64,000 nucleotides of DNA from an uncultured Lacticaseibacillus sp. (lineage in GTDB: Bacteria; Bacillota; Bacilli; Lactobacillales; Lactobacillaceae). The position numbers and the translations under genes were made by a program. Positions 1 to 8,690 of this stretch are shown piece after piece. How positions within the stretch are numbered: the stretch's first letter is position 1; each line of letters opens with the position of its first letter. The stretch spans positions 1 to 64,000 of the forward strand of contig CAKRNG010000002.1 of NCBI GenBank assembly GCA_934370925.1. Direction: 5' to 3'. The notes under the pieces are model-generated. The model did no database searches and was not told the origin of the DNA. It was given only the letters and a program-made list of their open reading frames with translations.

Positions 1-1
1 A

Positions 2-91
2 ATAGAAGGAAATGTCCGTATAAGAAGCGTTTATGAGCATTCTGAACCTGAGCAAGGACGATACGCGCGGGAAATAGCGCGAATGACTTAA
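2..91 (+). CDS. 3' end of an unidentified CDS (cut by the window edge)
   Basis: Frame 2 is open from the left edge to a TAA at 89-91, giving 29 charged residues that end in YAREIARMT. There is no membrane segment and no motif that I recognise. A strong terminator follows 24 bases later, which supports a real gene ending here. The fragment is too short to name. Confidence 0.4.
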   Translation: MEGNVRIRSVYEHSEPEQGRYAREIARMT

Positions 92-114
92 GCCATTCCC
101 AAGAATTAAAAAAA

Positions 115-167
115 GACCAGAACTAGGTCGGCTGTGCAGTCACAGCGGCGTAGTTCAGGTCTTTTTT
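115..167. terminator. Bidirectional terminator
   Basis: GACC-A-GAACTA (115-125) pairs with TAGTTC-A-GGTC (151-161) around one A-A mismatch. An inner stem GCTGTG/CACAGC lies between the arms. An A-run precedes and a T-run (162-167) follows, so it can end transcripts from both sides: the partial gene on the left and the XRE gene on the minus strand. Confidence 0.8.
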
Positions 168-573
168 ATTTTGGCTTGAGTTCATCCCAGAAGATTTGGG
201 TGAGGGCAATTCGGAGACGGATGGTTTGTTCATCGGAGAGGGGGGTTCCCTTAAAGGTGAGCGTGCTCTTGTGACAATCTTCAAGGAATAAATTCAGGTC
301 AGTCGCTGATTGTTTCTCGACGGGTTGTTTATTGTCGAGAAGCGGTTCATGGCGCCGCGATGATCGTCCAACCAAGTATGCCAGTGAAACCTGATAAAGT
401 TGTGAAAAATCGTCAAGTTCGCGCGCAGAAACTTTTCGATCACCAGACTCAATTCGGCTGATAACGCTGTTGTCGACACCTAGCTGACGTGCAACTTCTG
501 ATTGCGATAGGCCGGAAGATTCCCGCGCATCGATGAGCCTTTTTTGCAAATATGCATTTTCCGTTTTAAACAC
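166..573 (-). CDS. XRE-family transcriptional regulator
   Basis: This is a cytoplasmic DNA-binding protein of about 135 residues. An XRE helix-turn-helix spans roughly residues 11-63 (LSQSEVARQLGVDNSVISRIESG is the recognition region in two halves). The C-terminal half (70-135) matches no domain I know and may be a dimerisation or sensing part. It is divergent from a second small XRE gene, and palindromic sites lie between them, which is the layout of a repressor/antirepressor switch. The start is uncertain: the GTG at 573 abuts AAAGGGG too closely, and a TTG at 549 (residue 9) is an alternative. The regulator role is solid; its targets are inferred from position. Confidence 0.8.
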   Translation of the reverse strand: MFKTENAYLQKRLIDARESSGLSQSEVARQLGVDNSVISRIESGDRKVSARELDDFSQLYQVSLAYLVGRSSRRHEPLLDNKQPVEKQSATDLNLFLEDCHKSTLTFKGTPLSDEQTIRLRIALTQIFWDELKPK

Positions 574-596
574 CCCTTTGAGATTTCAACAATTTC

Positions 597-624
597 AGTG
601 TAACGTGTTTTGAATTTCACACAA
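597..624 (-). promoter_or_regulatory. Candidate promoter of the minus-strand XRE gene
   Basis: On the minus strand TTGTGT (plus 619-624) and TACACT (plus 597-602) are separated by 16 bases. The palindrome at 632-644 lies just upstream of this -35 box, where a bound regulator could act. The match is moderate. Confidence 0.45.
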
Positions 625-631
625 AAATATT

Positions 632-673
632 TGTGATAATCACATTGAAAATATTGACCATGTGATTATCGCA
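632..673. promoter_or_regulatory. Two palindromic operator-like sites between the divergent XRE genes
   Basis: TGTGATAATCACA (632-644) is a perfect palindrome apart from its central base. TGTGATTATCGCA (661-673) is the same site with one arm mismatch. Their centres are 29 bp apart, close to three helical turns. The second site sits between the -35 and -10 boxes of the rightward promoter. Binding by one or both XRE proteins is inferred. Confidence 0.7.
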
Positions 674-682
674 AGGTAAGAT
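654..682 (+). promoter_or_regulatory. Promoter of the plus-strand XRE gene
   Basis: TTGACC (654-659) and TAAGAT (677-682) are 17 bp apart, a good sigma-A promoter. The palindrome at 661-673 fills the spacer, so binding there should repress this promoter. Confidence 0.7.
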
Positions 683-724
683 AACTGTGTAAACTAATAT
701 TCTGATGTGGAAGAGGGGTTTATT

Positions 725-934
725 TTGGGGTATTCAATTAATATAGAAGCAATCAAACAGTTTCGGCGACGACGGCAGTTAACACTCACACAGGCGGCGG
801 AGGCAATTGGGTTGAGTCGGGCCGATCAGTATCTCCGCCGCAAAAACGGGCAATATCAGTTTAAGGCGACAGAATTACCCTCACTCGCAAAATTGCTGGG
901 TGTGCCGATTGAAACATTTTTTATTGAAAATTAG
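725..934 (+). CDS. Small XRE-family (Cro-like) regulator
   Basis: This small DNA-binding protein has about 69 residues and is almost entirely one helix-turn-helix domain (QLTLTQAAEAIGLSR followed by a conserved LAKLLGVPIETFF end). I chose TTG at 725 because AGAGGGG sits six bases upstream; a GTG at 707 is in frame but has no ribosome site. It is divergent from a larger XRE gene with operators in between, so the pair resembles a phage CI/Cro module, although no phage genes are nearby. A terminator shared with the csbD gene follows. Confidence 0.75.
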   Translation: MGYSINIEAIKQFRRRRQLTLTQAAEAIGLSRADQYLRRKNGQYQFKATELPSLAKLLGVPIETFFIEN

Positions 935-1010
935 TGAAATGTGAATCGGGCATTGGTACATCACACACAATATTACATAAATGCGTGCTAGATATAAGCT
1001 GCTAACAGAT

Positions 1011-1066
1011 AACGAGCCCCAGACGTAAATCCCGTACAGCGGATTTACATCTGGGGCTCGTTATTT
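1011..1066. terminator. Bidirectional terminator between the small XRE gene and csbD
   Basis: A 20-bp stem, CGAGCCCCAGACGTAAATCC (1013-1032) with its near-perfect complement at 1041-1060, carries an 8-base loop and is flanked by AA and TT. The two genes converge on it. The loop-proximal AAATCC...GGATTT recurs in other hairpins of this window. Confidence 0.85.
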
Positions 1067-1111
1067 TGGCTGCATCATTTTCTGAGGTAGCCTTATTTTT
1101 GTTAGGGCGGA

Positions 1112-1315
1112 CTATTTTTGGACCTTTTCCTTGACCTTTTCGATGCCTTCTTCAAGGGTATCCTTGGCGTCAGCGAGTTTTTCCTTCGCTTTGCCCATCA
1201 GTTTCTCGCCCTTACCCTGAGCTTCACGAGTTTTATCACCCGTTACCTTACCTTCAAGTTCCTTAGCGCTTCCGGTTACCTTATCCTTAGCACTATCTAA
1301 CCGTTCGTCTGTCAT
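1112..1315 (-). CDS. CsbD family general-stress protein
   Basis: This is a small cytoplasmic hydrophilic protein of 67 residues, rich in Lys, Glu and Ala. It contains the CsbD core: LDSAKDKVTGSAKELEGKVTG followed by EAQGKGEKLMGKAKEKLADAKD-like helical repeats (read in two parts). CsbD proteins are abundant under general stress in Firmicutes, but their biochemical role is unknown. The start at ATG 1315 follows a good site (AGGAGGG). It is a single-gene unit with its own terminator. Confidence 0.85.
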   Translation of the reverse strand: MTDERLDSAKDKVTGSAKELEGKVTGDKTREAQGKGEKLMGKAKEKLADAKDTLEEGIEKVKEKVQK

Positions 1316-1607
1316 TGCAATCCCTCCTATTTCTAGCGCGATGTTGCCCATGCGTGGGTGACGGTGCGTCCGTCGGGGTGCGCTGCCTATCTTTATTATT
1401 TCAGGTTGCCCGACCTTCTCGCAACGGGGATGGCTTGTTTATGGTGTCGCTTACAAAAAACTTAAACAATTGTTTCCCGAAACAATTTAGGGGGATGGCT
1501 TTGCTATGTGCGTAATTTTAAGTAGAATGGATAATAGCTGATTTTTCGGGTGACGTGCGCGAAAGTATTGAAACACGGCACTAATGGTTTTTGAGGAGAG
1601 TGAATCC

Positions 1608-3386
1608 ATGGCAAACGTGGCAGCATTGCAGGTGCTAAAGGACAAATTCGGTTATGACAGCTTTAGGCCTGGACAAGATCGCGTCATCGAACGAGTCTTG
1701 AACGGGGAGAATACGCTCGCAGTGATGCCAACGGGTGGTGGGAAATCACTCTGCTACCAGATTCCGGCATTATTGCTGGGCGGACTGACCATTGTTATTT
1801 CGCCGCTCATTGCCCTCATGAAGGACCAAGTTGACGCGTTGAACGATAACGGGATTCCCGCAACGTTCATCAACAGTTCGCTGAATTACCACGAGATTGA
1901 TTATCGATTGGGAATGGCAGCGCGGGGAGATGTCAAACTGCTGTATGTCGCACCCGAACGCCTAGATAATGCTGATTTTCGGAGTGAACTGGACCGGCTA
2001 CAGATTGACTTAGTTGCGGTTGATGAGGCGCACTGTATTTCTCACTGGGGCCACGACTTTCGGCCAAGTTATTTGAACCTGCAGACCGTGGTGACCTCGC
2101 TTCAGTCACACCCTGTGATTATTGCGCTAACCGCAACGGCCACGACACGGGTTGCTGTCGATATCTGCGACCGGTTGAACATTCCCGCAGCGGGATTGGT
2201 CAATACGGGGTTTGAACGGTCTAATCTGAGTTTTCAAGTGGTTCGTGATCAGGATAAGGACACGTACTTGCTGGAATACCTCAAGTTAAATCGTGATCAG
2301 GCGGGTATTATTTATGCAAGCACGCGTAAAGAAGTGGATCGACTGACCAATTTGCTCGAGCATAAACATTATCCTGTTGCGAAGTACCACGCCGGAATGA
2401 GCGAAGCCGAGCGAAGTGCCAACCAAGAAGACTTCCTCTTTGACCGGAAGCCCATTATGGTCGCCACGAATGCGTTCGGTATGGGAATTGATAAGAGCAA
2501 CGTGCGCTTTGTGATTCACGATCAGGTGCCGGGTGACCTTGAGTCGTATTACCAAGAAGCTGGGCGCGCCGGACGTGACGGTTTGCCGAGTGAGGCCATT
2601 CTACTGTTCAAGCCACAAGACGTTCAGATTCGGCATTTCTTCATTGACCAATCTGAAGGGGACGACGATTACAAGGCCCGTGAGTATGGCAAGTTGCAAA
2701 CCATGCAGCAGTACGCCAACACGGGGGATTGTTTGCAGCAGTTCATCCTCCGTTACTTCGGGCAAACGGGTACGGAGGCGTGTGGCCGGTGTTCAAACTG
2801 CCTGGACGAACGGGAATATACGGACGTGACGGTGGACGCGCAGAAGGTCCTGTCGTGCGTGGTGCGGATGCACGCGCGCTTCGGTAAGGGCATCATCGCG
2901 CAGGTGCTGGCGGGCGCTAAGAATGAGCGGGTGCTATCTAACCGGCTTGATCAGTTGTCGACTTACGGCATTATGAAGGGACAGACGCAAAAGGAATTAG
3001 GTGGCTTCATCGATTTCTTAACGGCGGATGGCTATTTGGCTCCAAACGGCGGACAATTTCCAACACTTGGCATCACGGAAAAAGGCGCGGCAGTTCTAAA
3101 GGGTGAGTCGAAGGTGGCCCGGAAAATGGCGGCGAAAGCACGGAAAAGCCTGGCTGTGGATGATGATTTGTTCCAGCAATTGCGGGCAATTCGCATGACA
3201 CTGGCGGAAAAACAGGGTGTGCCACCGTATGTTATTTTCTCCGACCAAACCCTCAAGGAGCTCTGTACCGCGATGCCACAAACGCGCGTCGAGATGCTCC
3301 AGGTTCGTGGGGTTGGTCAGAACAAATTGGATAAGTATGCGGAACCGTTCTTGGCAGCATTACGAACGGCTGTCCCCGCGGAATAG
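1608..3386 (+). CDS. recQ: ATP-dependent DNA helicase RecQ
   Basis: This 3'-5' DNA helicase of 592 residues acts in recombination and fork repair. Visible parts are the Walker A motif (MPTGGGKSLCYQ, near residue 45), the DEAH box (VDEAHCISHWGHDFRPSY), the helicase C domain with the conserved AGRAGRDGLPSEA motif, a zinc-binding cluster ending in CGRCSNC (near 385), a winged-helix RQC region and a C-terminal HRDC domain (about 520-590). The length is typical. ATG 1608 is preceded by GAGGAGAG; an upstream in-frame ATG at 1584 lacks such a site. It stands alone with its own terminator. Confidence 0.95.
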   Translation: MANVAALQVLKDKFGYDSFRPGQDRVIERVLNGENTLAVMPTGGGKSLCYQIPALLLGGLTIVISPLIALMKDQVDALNDNGIPATFINSSLNYHEIDYRLGMAARGDVKLLYVAPERLDNADFRSELDRLQIDLVAVDEAHCISHWGHDFRPSYLNLQTVVTSLQSHPVIIALTATATTRVAVDICDRLNIPAAGLVNTGFERSNLSFQVVRDQDKDTYLLEYLKLNRDQAGIIYASTRKEVDRLTNLLEHKHYPVAKYHAGMSEAERSANQEDFLFDRKPIMVATNAFGMGIDKSNVRFVIHDQVPGDLESYYQEAGRAGRDGLPSEAILLFKPQDVQIRHFFIDQSEGDDDYKAREYGKLQTMQQYANTGDCLQQFILRYFGQTGTEACGRCSNCLDEREYTDVTVDAQKVLSCVVRMHARFGKGIIAQVLAGAKNERVLSNRLDQLSTYGIMKGQTQKELGGFIDFLTADGYLAPNGGQFPTLGITEKGAAVLKGESKVARKMAAKARKSLAVDDDLFQQLRAIRMTLAEKQGVPPYVIFSDQTLKELCTAMPQTRVEMLQVRGVGQNKLDKYAEPFLAALRTAVPAE

Positions 3387-3387
3387 T

Positions 3388-3428
3388 AAAAAGGGCCACA
3401 CATATTTGCGATGTGTGGCCCTTTTCAG
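3388..3428. terminator. Terminator after recQ
   Basis: AAAAAGGGCCACACAT (3388-3403) pairs with ATGTGTGGCCCTTTT (3411-3425). The A-run and T-run make it functional on both strands. The remaining 190 bases to galE hold only a weak 8-bp hairpin (about 3494-3516) and no gene. Confidence 0.85.
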
Positions 3429-3616
3429 TATGGCGATCCATTAAAAACAGGGCAATGAAAAATGGGCAGAAGGTGAGGATTAACGTGAAGCAAGCGTTGG
3501 GGTGTACTTCCCCAGCGATTGTTTCGGGCTAACCGGAAGCTTCTGTTTTGCAGAGCGCGACTAAAAATCATGTCCAAAATTCAATTAGATTTTGTGGGTT
3601 GCAGCATTGTGAGACA

Positions 3617-4612
3617 TTACTTCCGGTCGCCGTAACCTTCTGGGTGGTTTTCGTGCCAGTTCCAAGCCGTAGCGATAATTTTTTCAACATCGTCATACTG
3701 GGGCTGCCAGCCGAGAATATCGCGAGCCTTGTCGGATGCTGCAATCAGCGTACTTGGGTCACCAGGGCGACGAGGGGCCATTTCAGCAGGAATTTCCTTC
3801 CCGGTTGCCTTACGTGCGGCTTCGAGAATTTCGAGGTTAGAAAAGCCCGTTGCGGAGCCGAGGTTGAAGGCGTTGCTGTCATTGCCCGCAGCCAGGTACT
3901 TCAAGGCAAGAATGTGGGCGTCAGCTAAATCAACAACGTGGACGTAATCACGAACGTTCGTCCCATCCTTGGTTGGGTAGTCATCACCGTAAACCTGCAA
4001 CTTGTCCCGCTTGCCCGCAGCCACCTGCAAAATAATGGGGATGAGGTGAGTTTCAGGACCGTGGTCTTCACCGATGCTGCCGTCTGCTTTCGCGCCCGCC
4101 ACGTTGAAGTAGCGGAGGGCAACAAACTTGATGCCGTACGCAATATCGGACCAGTGCATAATCTTTTCCATGGCCAGCTTACTTTCACCGTATGGATTCG
4201 TTGGCACTTGGGGATCTGTTTCACGAATTGGAATCTGCTTGGGTTCACCGTACGTTGCGGCCGTAGAAGAGAAGACGATGTTCTTAACGTCGAATTCGTG
4301 CATAACTTCAAGCAGTGTCACCATGCCCGCGGTGTTGTTGTCAAAGTACTTCAGGGGATCCTTCATACTTTCAGGCACAACAGAGAAGGCGGCAAAGTGA
4401 ACGACACCTTCAACATCTTCTTCGGTAAAGACCTTGCGCATGAACGCCTTGTCGCGCACATCCCCAACGTGCAACCGAGCCTCGGCGCGAACAGCATATT
4501 TGTGGCCTGTCACCAGGTTATCGACAACGGCAACGTCATAACCGTTATCGAGCAAACGGTCAACTGTGTGGGAACCAATGTAGCCGGCGCCCCCAAGAAC
4601 TAAAACTGTCAT
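3617..4612 (-). CDS. galE: UDP-glucose 4-epimerase
   Basis: The enzyme interconverts UDP-galactose and UDP-glucose for the Leloir pathway and cell-surface sugars. The 331-residue protein is a short-chain dehydrogenase/reductase: N-terminal NAD site GGAGYIGSH, the SSTAATYG motif, the catalytic YxxxK ([12 protein letters not shown]) and a C-terminal substrate domain. The length is normal for GalE. The ATG at 4612 has a GGAGG site. It is not beside other gal genes, so it probably serves polysaccharide precursor supply as well as galactose use (inferred). Confidence 0.95.
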   Translation of the reverse strand: MTVLVLGGAGYIGSHTVDRLLDNGYDVAVVDNLVTGHKYAVRAEARLHVGDVRDKAFMRKVFTEEDVEGVVHFAAFSVVPESMKDPLKYFDNNTAGMVTLLEVMHEFDVKNIVFSSTAATYGEPKQIPIRETDPQVPTNPYGESKLAMEKIMHWSDIAYGIKFVALRYFNVAGAKADGSIGEDHGPETHLIPIILQVAAGKRDKLQVYGDDYPTKDGTNVRDYVHVVDLADAHILALKYLAAGNDSNAFNLGSATGFSNLEILEAARKATGKEIPAEMAPRRPGDPSTLIAASDKARDILGWQPQYDDVEKIIATAWNWHENHPEGYGDRK

Positions 4613-5319
4613 GTGATCATCCTCCAGACTTGTATACCTCTAGCTTACCAGAATTTGGGCGAATAAACGTTACGTTCACGTCACGTTTTTTCGTGGAAGG
4701 TGGGGTGTGTGGTCAGGCCGGTGCGTACGGGTGGTCTCCGTTGCGGGCTTATGAGGGCCGGAACGTGGTGTGGCCGGCTCCATCCGCTCCGCGTATTCCG
4801 CCTAGATGGGAAGCCTCGGCTCGCTGCGCTCCCGCGAGTCTCCCCATCTGCCAGTTCGACCAAAAATCGGTCGAACTTCCACCACTTAGCCCTCAACGCC
4901 CTTCACTCCGACCACCAGTGCGCACCTACATTGATTAGTTGGAGAAATCCCCCTCTTTGTTTAGGGAAAAACCTTTTTAGGCAAGACATTCGCGGCTTCG
5001 CGCGAATGTCTTATCGAGGGGTGGTTTGCTCACTGAGGTTTGATTGACTGGTATTGTTGATTTCGAGTTTCAATGTAACCAATCGACGAACGGATGTAAC
5101 GCAAGGAGCGCCAGCGACGTTGCGTCAACATCTTTTCATTCAAACAAGAAGATGATTAGCGGAAGATGCAGGCCGAACTTGCCCCCACAACCGTCGCCGT
5201 GCCCCACCACTGGAGACATCCCAAAGCCGGGGCTGAACTTTCTCCCACAACCGCCGTCCTCACCCCCCACACCCCACAGAATATGATAAACTGGATGAGC
5301 TAAGGAAAGGAACGATACT
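4613..5319. other. Long structured intergenic region between galE and recJ
   Basis: No convincing gene lies here; the open frames are Arg/Cys/Pro-rich and look non-coding. It holds a chain of inverted repeats: GATGGG/CCCATC arms at 4805-4848 around a GC-rich core, GTTCGACC/GGTCGAAC at 4854-4876, a perfect 12-bp stem AAGACATTCGCG/CGCGAATGTCTT at 4983-5012, and ACGCAA/TTGCGT around 5099-5128. The right end (5171-5259) is a repeat that recurs at 53190-53253. None of the stems has a clear T-run. A -10-like TATGAT lies at 5282-5287 before recJ. Confidence 0.6.
5171..5259 (-). repeat. Dispersed repeat R2, copy 1 (with internal duplication)
   Basis: The reverse complement of 5197-5259 matches 53190-53253 over about 63 bases, roughly four-fifths identical by eye, with a shared core TCTCCAGTGGTGGGGCACGG. 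Inside this copy a 26-base unit is duplicated 60 bases apart (5171-5196 and 5231-5256, 22 of 26 identical). It is intergenic in both places and has no coding sense. Confidence 0.7.
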
Positions 5320-7599
5320 GTGGACTCACGATATGATTGGCAATTACAGGCGGAACCAGATCAGGCACTCATTCAGAAACTTGTGGATGGGCTGCAGGTG
5401 ACGCCCATGGTCGCAAAGTTGGCGGCTGAACGGGGCATCCGGACGCCGGAACAATGGGCGCACTTTACACAACCGCACCTTGAAGACCTCCATGATCCTT
5501 TTGCCCTCCACGATATGGAGAAGGCTGTTGAACGGATTATGGCGGCTATCGAGGGTGGTGAGCAGATTACCATCTACGGGGACTATGACGTTGATGGACT
5601 GACAAGTACAACCATTATGAAGGAAGCCCTTGAAAGTATCGGGGCTGAACCTAACATCTACATTCCGAATCGGTTTACAGATGGTTACGGACCAAATCGT
5701 GACGTCTACGAACGGTTGCAGGCAGCGGGTACGCAACTGCTCATCACCGTTGATAATGGGGTGAGTGGTCACGACGAAATTGCGTGGGCGATGGCAAACG
5801 GGATGGATGTCGTTGTGACGGATCACCATGAATTGCCAGAGGTGATGCCCGAAGCTGTTGCGGTGGTTCACCCCCGGTATCCAGGGAGTGACTACCCATT
5901 TGGTGAACTCAGTGGGGCGGGTGTCGCACTCAAGGTTGCAACGGCACTTTTAGATGAGGTTCCCGTGGAGAGCATCGACTTGGCAGCATTAGGTGCGATT
6001 GCCGATGTCGTGAGTTTGACGGATGAAAATCGCATTTTTGTTCAAATTGGATTGCAGATGTTACGTGAATCACCACGAACGGGGATTGCAGCATTACTCG
6101 CGGTCGCGCGGGTTGACCCCGCAACGGTTGATGAAACAACGGTTGGGTTTGCCATTGCCCCACGATTGAACGCAATTGGCCGAATGGGTGATGCAACACC
6201 TGGTGTGACGTTGTTGTCGACATTCGATCAGGAAGAAGCCGAAACGCTTGCGGCCAAGATTGATAAAACAAACCGGGAGCGTCAGGGACTTGTGGCAGAA
6301 ATTGCGGATGTCGCGTTGGCTGAGGCACAGCAACCTGAAAATGCCGCGAAGAGTGCCCTTGTGATTGCACACGAAGGTTGGCATCAGGGTGTTTTGGGAA
6401 TTGTTGCAAGCAAGGTAGTTGAGGCAACGGGGAAACCAGCACTTATTTTGACAATTGATCCCGAAACGGGTGTGGCGAAGGGGAGCGGACGTTCAGTACC
6501 AGCCTTTCATCTGTTTAAAGGGCTGCAAAAGGGTGCCGACCTGATGACACACTTTGGCGGGCACGCAGCGGCGGCCGGGATGAGTTTGCCCGCAACGAAC
6601 ATCGCCGCGCTACAAGATGTTTTGAGTGCTGCCGCAGCACCGGTATTGAAGGAACACCCCAAGATGCCGTTGACGGTGAGTGGCCGTGTTGATGCTGCAG
6701 ATGTGACGCCGGCAGCGTACCGAGCTTTGCGGCAGTTAGCGCCATTTGGTGAAGGTAACCCGCAGCCAGTCTTTACGGTTGTGCCACGCGTGGTTGATGG
6801 TATTCGGCAAATTGGCGCGGATGGCAAACACCTGAAGTTCCGGGTTGATGGGACACTTGGTGCAATCGGCTTTGGCTTTGGGGCGCTTGCAGGTCAAATT
6901 GGTGCTGCCGAGAAGGTGAAGCTAGCCTTTACGGTTGGTGAAAATACGTATCAGGGCAACACCAGTTTGCAGCTAGAGATTAAGGATGTGCAGGTACAGG
7001 CCAATGACGTCGTAGACCTACGCGAACCAATGCTGACGGCCAACCGGGTTGCGGGTGCAGCGACTTACGTTTTCTTCGATCCTGTTGTTGCGCGACGATT
7101 GACGAATCGGTTTTCTTTTGGCGGTCCAACTGTTTTGGCGTCACAATTAACCGAGAATACTGCAAATGTCGTCTTGGTGGATGTACCCAGAACGAAGGCA
7201 GAATTGGCGAACGTGATGCAAAAGGTCCAATTACCGGTTAGTGTCCTGTTTTTTGCCACGCCTGCTGATCTTGTAGAATTACCTACGCGCGAAGAATTCG
7301 GGGCGGTTTTACGTTACTTACGTCAGCACCCACAGTTTGATAAGCACAAACTTGCCGTTTTGGCGCGAGATTGTCACATGAATAGTGGGCAAGTAATCCT
7401 TGCTGTACAGGTGTTTTTCCAGCTGAAATTTGTTACTATAGAGGGTGCGTTGATTTCGGTCGTTATGAATCCTGAGAAGCACGCTTTGGATGAAGCGCCA
7501 GCATATCAGGAACGCAAGGTGGCGCTCGCGTTGGCTAAGCACCTACAGACGGTAGGACGGGCCGCGTTACAAACAGAACTTTTGCGCTACCGCGATTAA
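5320..7599 (+). CDS. recJ: Single-stranded-DNA-specific 5'-3' exonuclease RecJ
   Basis: RecJ degrades single-stranded DNA 5' to 3' in recombination and mismatch or base-excision repair. The 759-residue protein has the DHH phosphoesterase motifs (YGDYDVDGLTST near residue 87; DNGVSGHDE; VTDHHELPE near 168), the DHHA1 domain with GGHAAAAGMS (near 413), an OB-like region, and a C-terminal extension from about 570 that is typical of lactobacillar RecJ. The start is GTG 5320 after AAGGAAAGGA. It is followed by apt after 17 bases, a pairing common in Firmicutes, so the two form an operon. Confidence 0.95.
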   Translation: MDSRYDWQLQAEPDQALIQKLVDGLQVTPMVAKLAAERGIRTPEQWAHFTQPHLEDLHDPFALHDMEKAVERIMAAIEGGEQITIYGDYDVDGLTSTTIMKEALESIGAEPNIYIPNRFTDGYGPNRDVYERLQAAGTQLLITVDNGVSGHDEIAWAMANGMDVVVTDHHELPEVMPEAVAVVHPRYPGSDYPFGELSGAGVALKVATALLDEVPVESIDLAALGAIADVVSLTDENRIFVQIGLQMLRESPRTGIAALLAVARVDPATVDETTVGFAIAPRLNAIGRMGDATPGVTLLSTFDQEEAETLAAKIDKTNRERQGLVAEIADVALAEAQQPENAAKSALVIAHEGWHQGVLGIVASKVVEATGKPALILTIDPETGVAKGSGRSVPAFHLFKGLQKGADLMTHFGGHAAAAGMSLPATNIAALQDVLSAAAAPVLKEHPKMPLTVSGRVDAADVTPAAYRALRQLAPFGEGNPQPVFTVVPRVVDGIRQIGADGKHLKFRVDGTLGAIGFGFGALAGQIGAAEKVKLAFTVGENTYQGNTSLQLEIKDVQVQANDVVDLREPMLTANRVAGAATYVFFDPVVARRLTNRFSFGGPTVLASQLTENTANVVLVDVPRTKAELANVMQKVQLPVSVLFFATPADLVELPTREEFGAVLRYLRQHPQFDKHKLAVLARDCHMNSGQVILAVQVFFQLKFVTIEGALISVVMNPEKHALDEAPAYQERKVALALAKHLQTVGRAALQTELLRYRD

Positions 7600-7616
7600 G
7601 ATTGTGAGGAATAGTA

Positions 7617-8144
7617 ATGACTTTTAACTTCAAGGATTACATTGCGAGTGTTCCGGATTTTCCAGAACCCGGAGTTGTTTTCCGTGATATTTCACCCCTG
7701 ATGGCAGATGGACAGGCATATGCAGCTGCGACAGACGCAATTGCCGCCTACGCTCGCGATAAGGGCGTTGAGATGATTGCCGGACCTGAAGCGCGTGGCT
7801 TCATCGTGGGTTGTCCGGTTGCCTACAAGTTGGGTGTTGGGTTTGCACCTGCACGTAAGAAGGGCAAGTTGCCTCGTGACACCGTGAGTGCTAGTTATGG
7901 CCTTGAGTATGGGGAGTCAACCCTCTACCTGCACAAGGACGCTATTAAACCTGGCCAGCGTGTGCTCGTTTGTGACGATTTGCTCGCAACTGGCGGTACA
8001 ATCGCCGCAACCATTGAACTTGTTGAACGACTGGGTGGTGTCGTTGTCGGGACAGCATTTATTGTTGAACTGAACGACTTACACGGACGTGACAAGATTA
8101 AGGGTTACGACATTTTGGCGCTAACTGAATACGCGGGCGCCTAA
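7617..8144 (+). CDS. apt: Adenine phosphoribosyltransferase
   Basis: The enzyme salvages adenine with PRPP to give AMP in the cytoplasm. The 175-residue type I PRTase shows the PRPP loop [11 protein letters not shown] (near residue 120), the EARGF motif and the conserved N-terminal [17 protein letters not shown] segment. It lies 17 bases after recJ with GTGAGGA as ribosome site and ends at a long terminator. Confidence 0.95.
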   Translation: MTFNFKDYIASVPDFPEPGVVFRDISPLMADGQAYAAATDAIAAYARDKGVEMIAGPEARGFIVGCPVAYKLGVGFAPARKKGKLPRDTVSASYGLEYGESTLYLHKDAIKPGQRVLVCDDLLATGGTIAATIELVERLGGVVVGTAFIVELNDLHGRDKIKGYDILALTEYAGA

Positions 8145-8166
8145 GCAACGACGCTCGTTATGTAAG

Positions 8167-8225
8167 AAGAACGCGTCTGCAAAAATCCGATTCAATTCGG
8201 GATTCTTGCAGACGCGTTCTTTTTT
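8167..8225 (+). terminator. Terminator of recJ-apt
   Basis: AAGAACGCGTCTGCAA (8167-8182) pairs with TTGCAGACGCGTTCTT (from 8206), with an AATCC...GGATT inner section and a T-run. It also suits the convergent minus-strand gene at 8234-8551. Confidence 0.85.
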
Positions 8226-8233
8226 ATTCAGTA

Positions 8234-8551
8234 CTACGATTTTGAGGACTGTGCGTTAAGTTTACGGGGTTGAAAGGGCAATGTTAATTCCCATGCAGCG
8301 AGGGGAAACAGTAACAAGCCAATCGTTGCGGCACCCAGAATCCACGTGCAAATTGCTTTGACGTTCTTGGAAGGCGTGTAACCAGCGAGCGGATCAGCTT
8401 CATTGGCCGTTTTTGGCAATGAAATTCGTTCATGGTGGGTGATGCCTGCAATGCGGACGGTCTGGTGGCTGTCAGGTTGCACGAATGCGGTGACGCCCCA
8501 TAGACCCGTAATTAAAACTGCCAATAAAAGATACGTGATTCGTTTAATCAT
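8234..8551 (-). CDS. Small predicted membrane/exported protein of unknown function
   Basis: The product has 105 residues with two hydrophobic stretches: residues 5-24 (a signal anchor after MIKR) and about 66-88, followed by a short Arg/Lys-containing tail. The part between is polar and predicted to be outside the cell. It contains LPKTANEADP, which resembles a sortase motif, but 16 polar residues separate it from the second hydrophobic segment, more than usual. I do not recognise a family. It is a single-gene unit between convergent and divergent neighbours. Confidence 0.6.
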   Translation of the reverse strand: MIKRITYLLLAVLITGLWGVTAFVQPDSHQTVRIAGITHHERISLPKTANEADPLAGYTPSKNVKAICTWILGAATIGLLLFPLAAWELTLPFQPRKLNAQSSKS

Positions 8552-8690
8552 CCTAACAACCTCTTTCTACAACATCTAGCATACCATGATAACGGTTATT
8601 TGTAAGGGGTTTCTGATATTAATTTTCCGGTGGTTTAAAAATACTTAGGGGTAAGTTACAATTAATAAGAGAAATCGAGAGGTGAGCATT

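Noticed and set aside
1315..1515. Plus-strand open frame overlapping the csbD start
   Set aside because: It is antisense to the csbD ribosome site, has no family signature and no ribosome site of its own.
3494..3592. Weak hairpins downstream of galE as its terminator
   Set aside because: The stems are 6-8 bp and no convincing T-run exists on the minus strand, so I did not list them as a terminator.
4681..5047. Open frames on both strands in the galE-recJ gap
   Set aside because: They are Arg/Cys/Pro-rich, overlap inverted repeats, lack good ribosome sites and look like translated non-coding DNA.
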